Positions 36,644 to 45,188 of a stretch of 64,000 nt of DNA are shown piece by piece. The translations under genes and the position numbers were made by a program. The DNA is from Rhizobium tropici CIAT 899 (GTDB lineage: Bacteria; Pseudomonadota; Alphaproteobacteria; Rhizobiales; Rhizobiaceae). The DNA lies in NCBI RefSeq assembly GCF_000330885.1, contig NC_020062.1, forward strand, positions 504,374 to 568,373, read 5' to 3'. The notes beneath the pieces are model-generated. The model made no database searches. It was not told the origin of the DNA and worked only from the letters and a program-made list of their open reading frames with translations. The stretch's first letter is position 1; each line of letters opens with the position of its first letter.

Positions 36644-37180
36644 GTGTTATTACGTCGAAAGCTTATTGCTGCTTTACCATGCCTGATGCTGACCTTGGTC
36701 AACACGGCACTTCCCTATACTGTCAAAATTCACGGTGCTTCCACGATATTCGCCCAGCAAATGGCCGAGGCCAAAGGTGGCAACGGTAATGGTGGCGGCA
36801 ACGGCGGCGGAAATGGCAATGGAGGAGGCAACGGTAACGGGGGAGGCAACGGTAACGGGGGAGGCAATGGGAACGGCGGCGGCAACAGCGGCAATGGAGG
36901 TGGAAACGGCAGCGGTAACAATGGCAACGGGAATGGCAACAACGGAAACGGCAATGCTAATGGCCGATCGTCCGCCACCAAGAGCGCTACCCAAAGCCAG
37001 GTCGATTCCGACCAGTCCACCGATGATGGCGGTGGCTCGATTAGCGTTCAACACAAGGATGGCATGAGCGAAAATATACAGAGCGGACGTTATGTGATGA
37101 AGGATTCAAAGGGCCGCACCATCATCAATCGCAATGCGACAACTGCCGACGAGCAGCGGCTCAAATCACTCCTTCACTGA
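36644..37180 (+). CDS. Secreted Gly/Asn-repeat protein A
   Basis: A 178-aa protein read from GTG 36644, which has CAGGAGG 6 bases upstream. The N-terminal 38 residues form a signal peptide (LLRRKLIAALPCLMLTLVN...) that ends near FAQQMAEAKGG. Residues about 44-110 are a Gly/Asn-rich repeat (GGNGNG units), followed by a Ser/Gln/Asp linker and a C-terminal domain with SGRYVMKDSKGRTIINRNATTADEQRL. The C-terminal block suggests a small conserved fold, but I do not recognise it. It ends 7 bases inside the convergent response-regulator gene. A second Gly/Asn-rich secreted protein sits at the other side of the two-component system. Confidence 0.75.
   Translation: MLLRRKLIAALPCLMLTLVNTALPYTVKIHGASTIFAQQMAEAKGGNGNGGGNGGGNGNGGGNGNGGGNGNGGGNGNGGGNSGNGGGNGSGNNGNGNGNNGNGNANGRSSATKSATQSQVDSDQSTDDGGGSISVQHKDGMSENIQSGRYVMKDSKGRTIINRNATTADEQRLKSLLH
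36824..36877 (+). repeat. Tandem 18-bp repeat encoding GGNGNG
   Basis: Two exact copies of GGAGGCAACGGTAACGGG (36824-36841, 36842-36859) and a third with three changes (36860-36877) lie within a longer, degenerate Gly/Asn-codon tract from about 36778 to 36960. The in-frame repeat could expand or shrink by slippage in 6-residue steps. Confidence 0.8.
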
Positions 37181-37818
37181 CGCCGCCTTTCGAGTTCATC
37201 CCGGAATGCCATCGCAGCTTCCGTTCTATTGCTCACCTCCAGTTTGGCGAAGATTTGGGTCATGTGATGCTTGATGGTCTTTTCATGCAGATCGAGCTTC
37301 AGCCCGATATGTTTATTGCTCAATCCAGCAGAAGCCAGTTCCAATACTTCCCGCTCGCGATCCGTCAATGCGCTGAAAGGATTGGGCCGGGAACCGGTTC
37401 CGTTTTCGGAGATCAGACGCGCCGATAGCGTCGGTGCGACATAGCTGTCACCGGCAGCGATACCGCGAAGGATATCGGCGAGCGTCCGTGATCCGACGCC
37501 TTTCAGAACATAGCCCTTCGCGCCGCTTTTGAGCGCGGTCATCACATCGTCGCTTGCCTCGGAGACTGTCAGCATAACGATCTTCTGATCGGGTATCTGG
37601 CTGAGGATGAGAGAGAGGGCATCCAGTCCTCCTCCCGGCATGGAAATGTCGAGCAACAGGATGTCCGGGCGCTGCTGCACCGCTATGCGCAGCGCGTCCT
37701 CCTTGCTGCTGCCTTCGCCGACGATGCTAAACCCATCCATTTCGGTCAGGCTGCGAATAACGCCTTCCCTGAAGAGAGGATGGTCGTCTACGACCGCCAA
37801 AGTGATTGCTGCTGTCAT
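37174..37818 (-). CDS. NarL/FixJ-type response regulator
   Basis: A 214-aa regulator. The receiver domain has acidic residues DDH at 11-13 and the phospho-acceptor D57 in DILLLDISMPGGG; the LuxR-type helix-turn-helix follows with LTDREREVLELASAGLSNKHIG and TIKHHMTQIFAKL. It is translated directly after the histidine kinase (4-base overlap), so the two are a cognate pair. The two Gly/Asn-rich genes on each side are its most obvious candidate targets. Confidence 0.92.
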   Translation of the reverse strand: MTAAITLAVVDDHPLFREGVIRSLTEMDGFSIVGEGSSKEDALRIAVQQRPDILLLDISMPGGGLDALSLILSQIPDQKIVMLTVSEASDDVMTALKSGAKGYVLKGVGSRTLADILRGIAAGDSYVAPTLSARLISENGTGSRPNPFSALTDREREVLELASAGLSNKHIGLKLDLHEKTIKHHMTQIFAKLEVSNRTEAAMAFRDELERRRQ

Positions 37819-39257
37819 GTCTGCTCCATTTCCTCGATGTTCAGGGACATGCGGACGATGGTGCCCCGGTCCGACGACAAAAGCTGGAACATGCCGCCGA
37901 GGCTTTCGACCCGATCTCTGAGGCCGGCAAGACCAAGCTTCTGCGGGCCGACCTCTTTCGGATCAAATCCCGGTCCCTCATCGGCAACCTCGATTACGAC
38001 CTGGCCGTCTTTGAAGGACTGCACGACCCTTTGCCCGATTCCGCCGGCGTGACGATAGCCATTGTTCAAGGCTTCCTGCACAAAGCGATAGACGCATATT
38101 TTTGCCGACGTCGAAAGATCTGTCGGCGCTGCTCCGACGAGAAGCGCGACGGTGACGCCGGTGCGCTGTTCGTGGGCACGGATTGCCCGTTTTAAAAGAT
38201 CGGTCAAATTGTCTGTCTCGATGTGCGGCAGCATCAGGCCGCTACAGACGCTCCGGATTTCGGCCATGGCGTCATCAAGGCTGGATTTGATTGTCTCCAG
38301 CGACGCTTCGCGCTCCTCTGGCGAGACGGTGGGGCTGATGAGGGTCTGGCTGTCCAGCCGCAAGGAGGCATAAGCGACCAATTGGGCGGGACCGTCATGC
38401 AGGTCGGCACCGATACGGCGCAAATAGCTTTCGTTCAGCGCGGCGGCGCGCTGGGTCGCGCGTTGAACGCGCGCGCGCAGCGCCTCATTCTGTTGAAGAA
38501 GCGCCGACAATTCGCCGATGCGGCCGTTGAGCGCCATGCGCTGACTGTCGATGGTGCGGCTGCCGCGCAGGACGATGATCGATAGAAGAGCGAAGAATGT
38601 CAGCGTGAACACGGCAACGACAAGCCAACTCAGCAGGCGGGCCTGCGTAAGGCTCCATTCGAAATCGTTGGCGACCTCGTAGAATTCAGAGACTGCCACG
38701 ACCTTGCCGGACCAAGGTTGAAGCACTGGATTGTAGATTTCCAGAAGCGGCTTGCCGCTATTGCGTTCGGCCACGCTTTCCATGTCGTCGATCCGATTGA
38801 ATTTGGCGACCATTCGGCCCGAAAAGGCCGTCTTGAGACTGTCCGAGAGCGGAAATCGCTTGCCGGAAAGATCCTTGTTATTGGAGTAGAGGATCGTCCC
38901 GTCGTCGCGCCAAAGCCGGAAGGAAAACAGCCGTGTGCCAAGCGCGCCCTGGCCCAGGGTCTCATCAAGGGCGCGTGTCACCGTATCGTCAAGAGCCTGG
39001 GTGGTTTGCATATCGGGCAGGAGCGGGGCGATGACGCTGTCGACATAGAGGGCCGTCGTTGCCGCAGAATTACGCGTCACTGCATTCTCGATCAGATTGG
39101 CCACGAAGGCCCCGACAACAAGCATCGCACAAAGAGCGACGAAGCCACCGGCGAGCAGGAACTGTCTGGCCAAGGATTGTGAGTTCCAGCGTTCGATAAG
39201 ACTTGCTGGAGAGAGCTTGTATTTATGATTTGCTCGCGGCACTGGCATAATCGGCAC
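37815..39257 (-). CDS. Membrane-bound HisKA_3 sensor histidine kinase
   Basis: A 480-aa kinase. Two membrane helices (about residues 31-52 and 212-235) enclose a roughly 160-residue extracytoplasmic sensor domain. A HAMP-like and coiled-coil stretch leads to the HisKA_3 phospho-histidine in RRIGADLHDGPAQLVAYASL, and the ATPase part has VADEGPGFDPKE and KLGLAGLRDRVESLGG. This is the NarX/DegS architecture. It overlaps the regulator gene by 4 bases and is divergent from the second Gly/Asn-rich gene. The sensed signal is unknown. Confidence 0.9.
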   Translation of the reverse strand: MPIMPVPRANHKYKLSPASLIERWNSQSLARQFLLAGGFVALCAMLVVGAFVANLIENAVTRNSAATTALYVDSVIAPLLPDMQTTQALDDTVTRALDETLGQGALGTRLFSFRLWRDDGTILYSNNKDLSGKRFPLSDSLKTAFSGRMVAKFNRIDDMESVAERNSGKPLLEIYNPVLQPWSGKVVAVSEFYEVANDFEWSLTQARLLSWLVVAVFTLTFFALLSIIVLRGSRTIDSQRMALNGRIGELSALLQQNEALRARVQRATQRAAALNESYLRRIGADLHDGPAQLVAYASLRLDSQTLISPTVSPEEREASLETIKSSLDDAMAEIRSVCSGLMLPHIETDNLTDLLKRAIRAHEQRTGVTVALLVGAAPTDLSTSAKICVYRFVQEALNNGYRHAGGIGQRVVQSFKDGQVVIEVADEGPGFDPKEVGPQKLGLAGLRDRVESLGGMFQLLSSDRGTIVRMSLNIEEMEQT

Positions 39258-39529
39258 TGATCTCCCAACCCTCTATAGCTATCCCAGCAGGATGGAGTGT
39301 CAACTGTTGGGTCGTCGACACCGGCCGCGTTGTCCCGAGCGTGGTACTGCCGTCTGGCGCCCGCAATTTAAGCGACCAAAGGGTTGGATCAATCAGACTA
39401 TGGTCCTAACCCTCAAGGCATAGGTCGGAGCGGGATAGAAAGCTGGGATTTCGGCAATATTCTAGTGCGCATGATTTGCTGGATATGGCCGCTGCTGCAG
39501 GCGACGGGCATGTTACGAAGGAAGTGCAC

Positions 39530-40189
39530 ATGAAAATCCATTCCATCATTGGTGCGACAAGCCTCGGCCTGGTGCTTGCGCTTGCGCCCATCGGAGGCGC
39601 TACCGTCGGTTTCGTACAGACGGCATTCGCCAAGGGCGGAAACGGCGGCGGTAATGGCAATGGTAACGGCGGCGGCCATGGTGAAGGAAACTCCGGCCAT
39701 GAAAAGTCCGGAGGCGACGATACAAGCAGCCCTTCGACGAATGCGGCTGCTGCACAGGGCACTTCATCGTCGGTGCTGGGGCATCATGCGGATAAACACT
39801 CCAAAGCCCATAATGCAAGTTCGAAGAGCCATGTCTCAAAGCCCGGTGCAGGTAGCCTGAGCTCGCTCAAGCGGGACTATCACGCCTACCTGAACTCGAG
39901 AGATCCGAAGATGGCGGCGCTTTCCGCTTATGTGAAGGCCTATGCGGAATTCGAAATCCAGTATGGAACGACGGCAGTGCCGACGGACCCGGCCCTCAGC
40001 GACAGCGCCTTGCGTTCGGCGCTGGCGCAGTTGTCTAACAAGCCGGTGACGAACCAGACGCTCACAGAAGCAAAGAGCATCCTCGGAGTTGGAACAAATA
40101 CGGGAAAAATCGCGGAAGTTCGTGATGCGCTGGAAAAGAAATCCGAAACCGCAACGCCATCTGAGGGCACGCAGCTAACCGACGATTGA
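39530..40189 (+). CDS. Secreted Gly/Asn-rich protein B
   Basis: A 219-aa protein from ATG 39530 (ACGAAGGAAG upstream). A signal peptide (MKIHSIIGATSLGLVLALAP...) ends near QTAFAKGG and is followed, as in protein A, by a Gly/Asn-rich stretch, here also with His/Glu. The C-terminal roughly 100 residues (LKRDYHAYLNSRDPKMAALSAYVKAYAEFE and on) look helical and globular. I do not recognise the family. It is divergent from the histidine kinase gene, separated by about 270 bases that probably hold both promoters. Confidence 0.75.
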   Translation: MKIHSIIGATSLGLVLALAPIGGATVGFVQTAFAKGGNGGGNGNGNGGGHGEGNSGHEKSGGDDTSSPSTNAAAAQGTSSSVLGHHADKHSKAHNASSKSHVSKPGAGSLSSLKRDYHAYLNSRDPKMAALSAYVKAYAEFEIQYGTTAVPTDPALSDSALRSALAQLSNKPVTNQTLTEAKSILGVGTNTGKIAEVRDALEKKSETATPSEGTQLTDD

Positions 40190-40574
40190 GGCGCTGCCTT
40201 AGCATTGCTTTGTGAACTTGGGGATCGATAGGCGCGCATTGCGGCGGCCTTTCTGCTTCGATTTATGAGTTTGGCGCCAGCGGGCGCCATTCGCTAGCCG
40301 GTCCGCCCACCGGCTCTATCGCCGGGTCGGGTCTTCCGCCCCAGACGCTGCCCGATCCGGCGATAGGCAATTTGCCGCACGATCTGTATGATCAGGTACA
40401 GAATATGGTGCGCGACAGGGGGGGGCGCGGGATGACCGCGTGCGGAAGCCAGTGCCAGGAGGTTCGGGATCTCGGGAAAATCGGAGACCGGCCACTCTCT
40501 CCTTGCGATCAGTAAGATATGGCCAAGCCAGGCAGAGAGAGGGGTGGAGAGCGGCTTCCCGCTCTCCACGATCG
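40190..40574. other. Gene-free interval
   Basis: Only Arg-rich frames with no start signals or domain similarity cross this region on either strand. I see no gene, repeat or clear regulatory site here. Confidence 0.5.
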
Positions 40575-40973
40575 TTAGTTCAGAATCTTGATAACCTTGC
40601 GCGAGGAAGGCTCGACAATCACGCGTTCGTGGTTGACGATCGCGTAGGCATATTTCGGATTTTGCGGAACGGTTCGCACGACGATCGTTTCCGGCAAGGG
40701 TCGGCCGACGACTACACGCTCGCGGACAACCGTTTCTTCTTCGGGCAGGGGCTGTTCGCGTACGTAGGTGACCACCTTCTGCGGCGGCGGATCGATGGCC
40801 GTGCCGACAATGGCGCCAGCGACACCGCCCACGGCGGCGCCAACCGGGCCACCAACTACGGCTCCGGTAACCGCGCCACCTGCGGCGCCGGTGACGGTCG
40901 AAGATTGGGCAAAAGCACATCCGGCGGTCAGGCCAAGCGCGAGTGCCGCAACACTAAGTACCTTCGTTTTCAT
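40575..40973 (-). CDS. DUF1236 envelope protein with glycine-zipper
   Basis: A 132-aa secreted protein: signal peptide MKTKVLSVAALALGLTAGCAFA, then a glycine-zipper-like hydrophobic segment (AAGGAVTGAVVGGPVGAAVGG), and a C-terminal DUF1236 block ending with YAYAIVNHERVIVEPSSRKVIKIL. A Cys at residue 19 does not form a clean lipobox. DUF1236 proteins are common in Rhizobiales and of unknown function. Convergent with Gly/Asn-rich protein B across the gene-free interval. Confidence 0.85.
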   Translation of the reverse strand: MKTKVLSVAALALGLTAGCAFAQSSTVTGAAGGAVTGAVVGGPVGAAVGGVAGAIVGTAIDPPPQKVVTYVREQPLPEEETVVRERVVVGRPLPETIVVRTVPQNPKYAYAIVNHERVIVEPSSRKVIKILN

Positions 40974-41305
40974 CAGAATCTCCTTTCACCTTCTATTCGT
41001 CCGTCGTTGACGGAGCTGTCGGTAAAACAGAGCTTCGCCGCAGTCTGTTCCTTTCCTTAGGCTTCAGTCACGTGGATTTGCGACATGGGTCGCAGTGAAC
41101 ATCAGACCAAAGCCCTACGCGCGTGGCTTCGATCGGGAATATGGAGGATACGTCGCATTCAGGGTTGGGTGCGGTGGACAAAGCAGAGATTGAGCCAATG
41201 CAGCTATCGCCTTCGCAACTGCCAGAAGCCACTACGCGATGCGGCAGGTCGATCCGATAAAGGTTTTCGATCGCTTCGCGTGGGCAGTGGAGTGATCTCA
41301 ATCGG

Positions 41306-41491
41306 TCAATGTCGGGCCTGGTTCGAAGAGGCCACCGATGTGTTTCGCTCTGCGGTCCAAGTGCTGGGCAGGTTGGCACATATGATACCGACCAGCAGGA
41401 TGACGGAAGCCAGACCGATCAAAGTCTCCCATGATTGCCGACGAAATGGGAGCGGCCAGCGCGATCGGGATATGTTCGGATCATATCGCAT
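41306..41491 (-). CDS. Possible small membrane protein
   Basis: A 61-aa ORF with a basic N-terminus (MRYDPNISRSRWPLPFRRQ) and one hydrophobic helix (ETLIGLASVILLVGIICANL). The composition is that of a single-pass inner-membrane protein. The ribosome site (GTGGAACTG) is weak and a longer plus-strand frame overlaps it, so it is uncertain. Confidence 0.4.
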   Translation of the reverse strand: MRYDPNISRSRWPLPFRRQSWETLIGLASVILLVGIICANLPSTWTAERNTSVASSNQARH

Positions 41492-41790
41492 TTATCAGTT
41501 CCACACCCGCGGGAAAGCCGCCAACGTTCCGGTGGAGATCAAGCCCGTGATCGCTGTTATTTTCCGCTGTATGTTCATCCGGTAAATCTATGTCCGTCGA
41601 AATCCGATTGTCTAGTACCTTGATCGACAATATCTGGTAACGGAGACCCTGGCGATTGTCAGAGCTGCCAAATTAACCGGATTATGGAGAAAATATTTCC
41701 GGCAATACCGGATGATGCAGTGGTACAGCGACAGGCATGCCCGAACTCAGTCACACTCCGAACCAGACCCATCGGAAGCTTTGATCGCGT

Positions 41791-42675
41791 TCAACCATCC
41801 ACCCAGGCGCCGGGTGTATCAAGTGCCGTCGACATCATGCGACTCTGCTCGTAAAGCCAGTCGCAGAATTCTTTAGGCCCTGATCTCCCGTCATCATCAC
41901 GGATGAGTGCGAAGTGCCAGTCGGGACCGTCAAGCGTCTCGTCGAAGGGCGCGATCAGCACGCCTGATTTGACGATGGGCTCGAAGAAGCCGGGCGGCAC
42001 GAGCGCAACGCCTTCACCCGCGCAGGCGGCATTCACATTTAGCTCATGGTTCGGATATTCCACGCGAGTGAAGTTCAACCCCGGCGGGACGCGACCGATT
42101 GCGCTCACAAACCATCTTTCCCAGTCTGGATGCGGCAACAGTGGCAGAGTTGCAAGCGTCTCCGGTGTGAGAGGTTCCAGCGCTGCAGTAAGCGATGGAG
42201 CCACAAGCGGCGTTAGTTGTACGGGAAATAGTCGAAAGGCCCGCAGACCCGGCCAGTCGCCGGCGCCAGTGCGGATGGCAACGTCGAAATCTGACGGATC
42301 ACGAATTTCGGTCGAAACATCGAGTTCGATCTCGCAGCGCTGATAGCCGGAAAGGCGCGGCGCAAGCCAGCGGCTTGCGAGGGTGGGAGGCGCGGTCACC
42401 CGCAAGGGAGGAGATGCCGCTCCGAAAGCCGCCAATGCGGCGTCGATTTCGTCCAAGCCGCGCCGCACACCCTTCGCAAGCAGCATGGCTTTCGGGGTCG
42501 GCGCTACACGCGGTCCTCGCCGAATGAAAAGGGGCTCACCTAATTCCTCCTCAAGGGTGCGAATGCGCAGGCTTACTGCCGTAGGGGTCAGAAACAAACG
42601 CTCAGCCGCACGGGCGAAACTGCCGGAAGCGACGCAGATCTCAAGGACTTTCAGGGCGTCGAGTGAAGGGCGCAT
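41791..42675 (-). CDS. LysR family transcriptional regulator (GcvA-like)
   Basis: A 294-aa LysR regulator: winged helix at residues 5-60 (FARAAERLFLTPTAVSLRIRTLEEELGE) and a periplasmic-binding-protein-like effector domain. The pattern PPTLASRWLAPRL and DFDVAIRTGAGDWPGL is typical of the GcvA/AmpR branch. It is divergent from a DUF3237 gene about 120 bases away, so that gene is the likely target. Confidence 0.9.
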   Translation of the reverse strand: MRPSLDALKVLEICVASGSFARAAERLFLTPTAVSLRIRTLEEELGEPLFIRRGPRVAPTPKAMLLAKGVRRGLDEIDAALAAFGAASPPLRVTAPPTLASRWLAPRLSGYQRCEIELDVSTEIRDPSDFDVAIRTGAGDWPGLRAFRLFPVQLTPLVAPSLTAALEPLTPETLATLPLLPHPDWERWFVSAIGRVPPGLNFTRVEYPNHELNVNAACAGEGVALVPPGFFEPIVKSGVLIAPFDETLDGPDWHFALIRDDDGRSGPKEFCDWLYEQSRMMSTALDTPGAWVDG

Positions 42676-42792
42676 ATGTAGTTTCGCTTATGATAATAGT
42701 AAGGAATGCCCGTTTTGCGTACCGATATTATAGCAGTTTAATGCGCCCCAGAAGTGGAGGCGATCACGCTCTCCATAAATGGAGAGCCTCTC

Positions 42793-43251
42793 ATGGAGCT
42801 GCAATCGCGTCCTCTATTTACGCTGTATCTCGAACTTCATCCAACGATCGATATAGGACCATGTCCCGCGGGCGTCCGCCGTATCTTTCCGGTCTCTGGC
42901 GGCCATTTCGAAGGAGAGCGTCTCAAGGGCAGGGTCTCACCACTGATCGGATCGGACCTGCTGGTCACTCGGCAGGACGGAACATTCCAGCAGGATGTGC
43001 GGGTTCTGCTCGAGGTTGAGGATGGCGCCTACATTCTGATGACCTATCGTGGCGTTCGCCACGCATCGGTCGAAGTTTCCGAGCGCTTGGGACGCGGCGA
43101 AGCTGTCGACCCTTCGGAATATTATCTTCGAACAACGCCCTATTTCGAAACCGCTTCGCCTGCACATGCTTGGATCAACGCGATCGTTTGCGTTGGAAAG
43201 GGCAGCCGTGTTCCGGGCGGCGTAAAATATGACCTGTTCGAAATCCTCTGA
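42793..43251 (+). CDS. DUF3237 family protein
   Basis: A 152-aa protein of the DUF3237 family, recognised by LFTLYLELHPTIDIGPCPAG, RRIFPVSGGHFEGERLKG and SEYYLRTTPYFET. DUF3237 is a beta-rich fold of unknown biochemical role. I chose ATG 42793 with GGAGAG 6 bases upstream; a GTG at 42754 would add 13 residues. The gene is divergent from the LysR gene. Confidence 0.85.
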   Translation: MELQSRPLFTLYLELHPTIDIGPCPAGVRRIFPVSGGHFEGERLKGRVSPLIGSDLLVTRQDGTFQQDVRVLLEVEDGAYILMTYRGVRHASVEVSERLGRGEAVDPSEYYLRTTPYFETASPAHAWINAIVCVGKGSRVPGGVKYDLFEIL

Positions 43252-43532
43252 TGCCAGAGAAATGGACGGGATTGGCTTGATTCCACTCGGTTCTCTGTCC
43301 ACCGAGCAATCTTGCGGTCGTTCGTTTGACTTGCAGTCCGAAATGCCGCTGAGGTAATATTTCTAAAGTTTTCATTGCAAAATCTGAAATAGAGCCTAGT
43401 TTGGACTTATCGACCATTGCTTGTGACGTCGCTTAAGGGCCTATGCTCTTCCTCGGATTCCCTCTCAAATAATCGATCTAATCCCGCAAGGTATCGCGGG
43501 GCAAACAACGATTGCTATGAAAGGAAATCGTT

Positions 43533-43742
43533 ATGAACACTGGTACAGTTAAGTGGTTTAACTCCACCAAGGGCTTCGGCTTCATTCAGCCTGATGATGG
43601 CAGCACGGACGTTTTCGTCCATATCTCCGCGGTAGAGCGCGCCGGCATGCGTTCGCTCAACGATGGTCAGAAGATCACTTACGACATCGTGCAGGATCGC
43701 AGATCCGGCAAGAGCTCGGCCGATAATCTTCAGGCGGCTTGA
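43533..43742 (+). CDS. Cold-shock domain protein
   Basis: A 69-aa CspA-type single-strand nucleic-acid binder with both RNA-binding motifs: [10 protein letters not shown] (RNP1) and DVFVHIS (RNP2). It follows GAAAGGAAA and ends the coding stretch before a clear terminator. The roughly 280 bases upstream contain no gene and probably include a long 5' leader, as usual for csp genes. It heads a small cluster of RNA-related genes. Confidence 0.95.
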   Translation: MNTGTVKWFNSTKGFGFIQPDDGSTDVFVHISAVERAGMRSLNDGQKITYDIVQDRRSGKSSADNLQAA

Positions 43743-43803
43743 ATTTGTCATTCACACGCGCTGACCACGGATGTACTGGCAGTGCGGATGGATGATGCTG
43801 AGA

Positions 43804-43832
43804 GGTCGGGGTAACGCCCGGCCTTTTATTTT
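43804..43832 (+). terminator. Rho-independent terminator after the cold-shock gene
   Basis: GGTCGGG (43804-43810), loop GTAACG, CCCGGCC (43817-43823), then TTTTATTTT. The 7-bp stem contains one G-U pair. It separates the cold-shock gene from the 43850 gene, allowing partial read-through. Confidence 0.85.
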
Positions 43833-43849
43833 GGCCATGGGAGAACGAT

Positions 43850-44137
43850 ATGCAGGACCCGCGCTACCAGATTGGTGACACGATCGCTTTGAAGCGTGGC
43901 ACTCTTGGAAGCTTCGGCCCTTCCGGAACAGGTCGAATCGTATCGCGCCTGCCTGAAGCCGATGGCGCCACGCAATATCGCGTCCAGTTCGAAGGCGAGA
44001 ATTTTGAACGCCGTGTAGTCCAGCCGGATATTGACGTTGAAGCGTCGACATCAAAGGCCCTGAATATTGGCTTCGCAGCAGAATCAAAGTCTTCCAGCTG
44101 GATCAATTCGACGATGATCACCCTGAGAAAGCGGTAA
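43850..44137 (+). CDS. Hypothetical protein of the cold-shock cluster
   Basis: A 95-aa protein ([22 protein letters not shown]...) with GGGAGAACG before the ATG. Residues about 5-60 look like a small beta-barrel ([36 protein letters not shown]), reminiscent of SH3-like or KOW-type nucleic-acid-binding folds; this is an inference from pattern only. It lies between the cold-shock gene and the S21-like gene, in the same direction. Confidence 0.7.
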   Translation: MQDPRYQIGDTIALKRGTLGSFGPSGTGRIVSRLPEADGATQYRVQFEGENFERRVVQPDIDVEASTSKALNIGFAAESKSSSWINSTMITLRKR

Positions 44138-44151
44138 TTGAAGGAGCAACT

Positions 44152-44268
44152 TTGCAAGTAGACGTCAGGGACAACAACGTCGATCAGGCGCTCCGGGTTT
44201 TGAAGAAGAAGATGCAGCGCGAAGGGCTTCTTCCAGCGTCCAAAAAGAAGGTTGCACGGTCGCGCTGA
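44152..44268 (+). CDS. Truncated ribosomal protein S21-like protein
   Basis: A 38-codon ORF read from TTG 44152, with AAGGAG 5 bases upstream. The first 25 residues, [20 protein letters not shown] then MQREG, match the N-terminus of bacterial S21 almost perfectly; the next residues ([13 protein letters not shown]) do not match the Lys/Arg-rich C-terminal half of S21 (normally about 70-77 aa) and a stop follows. Neither other frame restores the missing part. It may be a degenerating rpsU paralog or a short S21-like protein that binds rRNA differently. Its place behind cold-shock genes fits known cold-responsive S21 paralogs. Confidence 0.75.
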   Translation: MQVDVRDNNVDQALRVLKKKMQREGLLPASKKKVARSR

Positions 44269-44300
44269 TCGTACCCTCTTATCATTCGTCAGGAGACATC

Positions 44301-44510
44301 ATGGCCGCCACCAAAGAGAAGTTTTTCAAGCAGGGTAGGCAAACTCTTCAAGACAAGGCATCGGCGACCGATACGGCTGCGAAGCAGATCACTGCGGCCG
44401 AAACCGCCGATCGCGAGAAAAAGACCGAGAAGCTCCGCGCGCTTCGATTGGCGCGGCCCGAGGCAGAGCCGATCAAGCCATCGGCGAAACGCGGGCGTAA
44501 GACGAAATAG
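44301..44510 (+). CDS. Small Lys/Ala-rich hypothetical protein
   Basis: A 69-aa, strongly helical basic protein (MAATKEKFFKQGRQTLQDKASATDTAAKQI..., ending KRGRKTK) with CAGGAGACATC directly before the ATG. The charge pattern suggests a nucleic-acid or ribosome-associated role, but no family is recognised. It is the last plus-strand gene of the cold-shock cluster. Confidence 0.65.
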   Translation: MAATKEKFFKQGRQTLQDKASATDTAAKQITAAETADREKKTEKLRALRLARPEAEPIKPSAKRGRKTK

Positions 44511-44578
44511 CAGAAGCACGACCGCAAAAACATAGCACAGCGCGAGAAGCTGCATTCATTGGCGCCGGTAAAACGTTA

Positions 44579-44944
44579 CTATACGGCTACCCGGTTTTGG
44601 CCGAAAATCTCGAGTTGCGAAAGGTTAATGGCTTCGCTCGCTGCCGAGGTGTTGCCGATGAATTCGTCGATCAGGAATGCCACGTAGCCTCCAGTCATCT
44701 TGACGATGGCGAGTTCGCAGCTCCGTGAGGGCCTGTTGCCCATTTGGGCGGCCAAATCGTAAACCGGCACCAATTCGCCGCGATATGAGGTATGACCGAG
44801 GGCGCGGCGTGCATCGTCGCTATCGCGAAGCGGGCGCCAGTTATCTGCACGCGCGACGATCGTTCCGTCAAGGAACGTACATAGGGTGTCGTGCACGCGG
44901 ACCGCCATTGCTGCGCGGCGGCGAAGAAATGCTGGTAGAGGCAT
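44579..44944 (-). CDS. CheW-like domain protein, short
   Basis: A 121-aa protein whose second half resembles CheW: RRALGHTSYRGELVPVYDLAAQMG corresponds to the VxGxxxxRGxVVPVxDLxxxLG block, and ELAIVKMTGGYVAFLIDEFIG to the following strands. The usual first CheW strands (about 30 residues) are not recognisable, so it may be N-terminally degenerate. No chemotaxis gene is near. It could be a scaffold in another signalling complex or a remnant. Confidence 0.5.
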   Translation of the reverse strand: MPLPAFLRRRAAMAVRVHDTLCTFLDGTIVARADNWRPLRDSDDARRALGHTSYRGELVPVYDLAAQMGNRPSRSCELAIVKMTGGYVAFLIDEFIGNTSAASEAINLSQLEIFGQNRVAV

Positions 44945-45188
44945 TGAGCACTTTGTCCCTTCAGGGACTCCCGTTCAAAAGTGCAAACGTCTGAGGCGAA
45001 ACCCGGCTGGGGAGAATGCCTTGGCACTGTCATGGTGCCGCCGAACGCGGTTCGGCCGGACAAGCCCAAGGTAGAGTGATTGTCTTGATGACTGCTTTTC
45101 GGTTCGCCTAAAATTCTAACGATGCCCCACTTTCAGACTGGCCATAAGGCTCAAATCCGAATGAGATTGAGGCCAAAACGATCGCGTT

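Noticed and set aside
40294..40920. 208-codon minus-strand frame overlapping the DUF1236 gene
   Set aside because: It is an Arg-rich out-of-frame reading; DUF1236 has a signal peptide and family C-terminus.
41085..41585. 166-codon plus-strand frame between the DUF1236 and LysR genes
   Set aside because: It is Arg/Ser-rich with no domain; the minus-strand small membrane ORF is a better though weak candidate.
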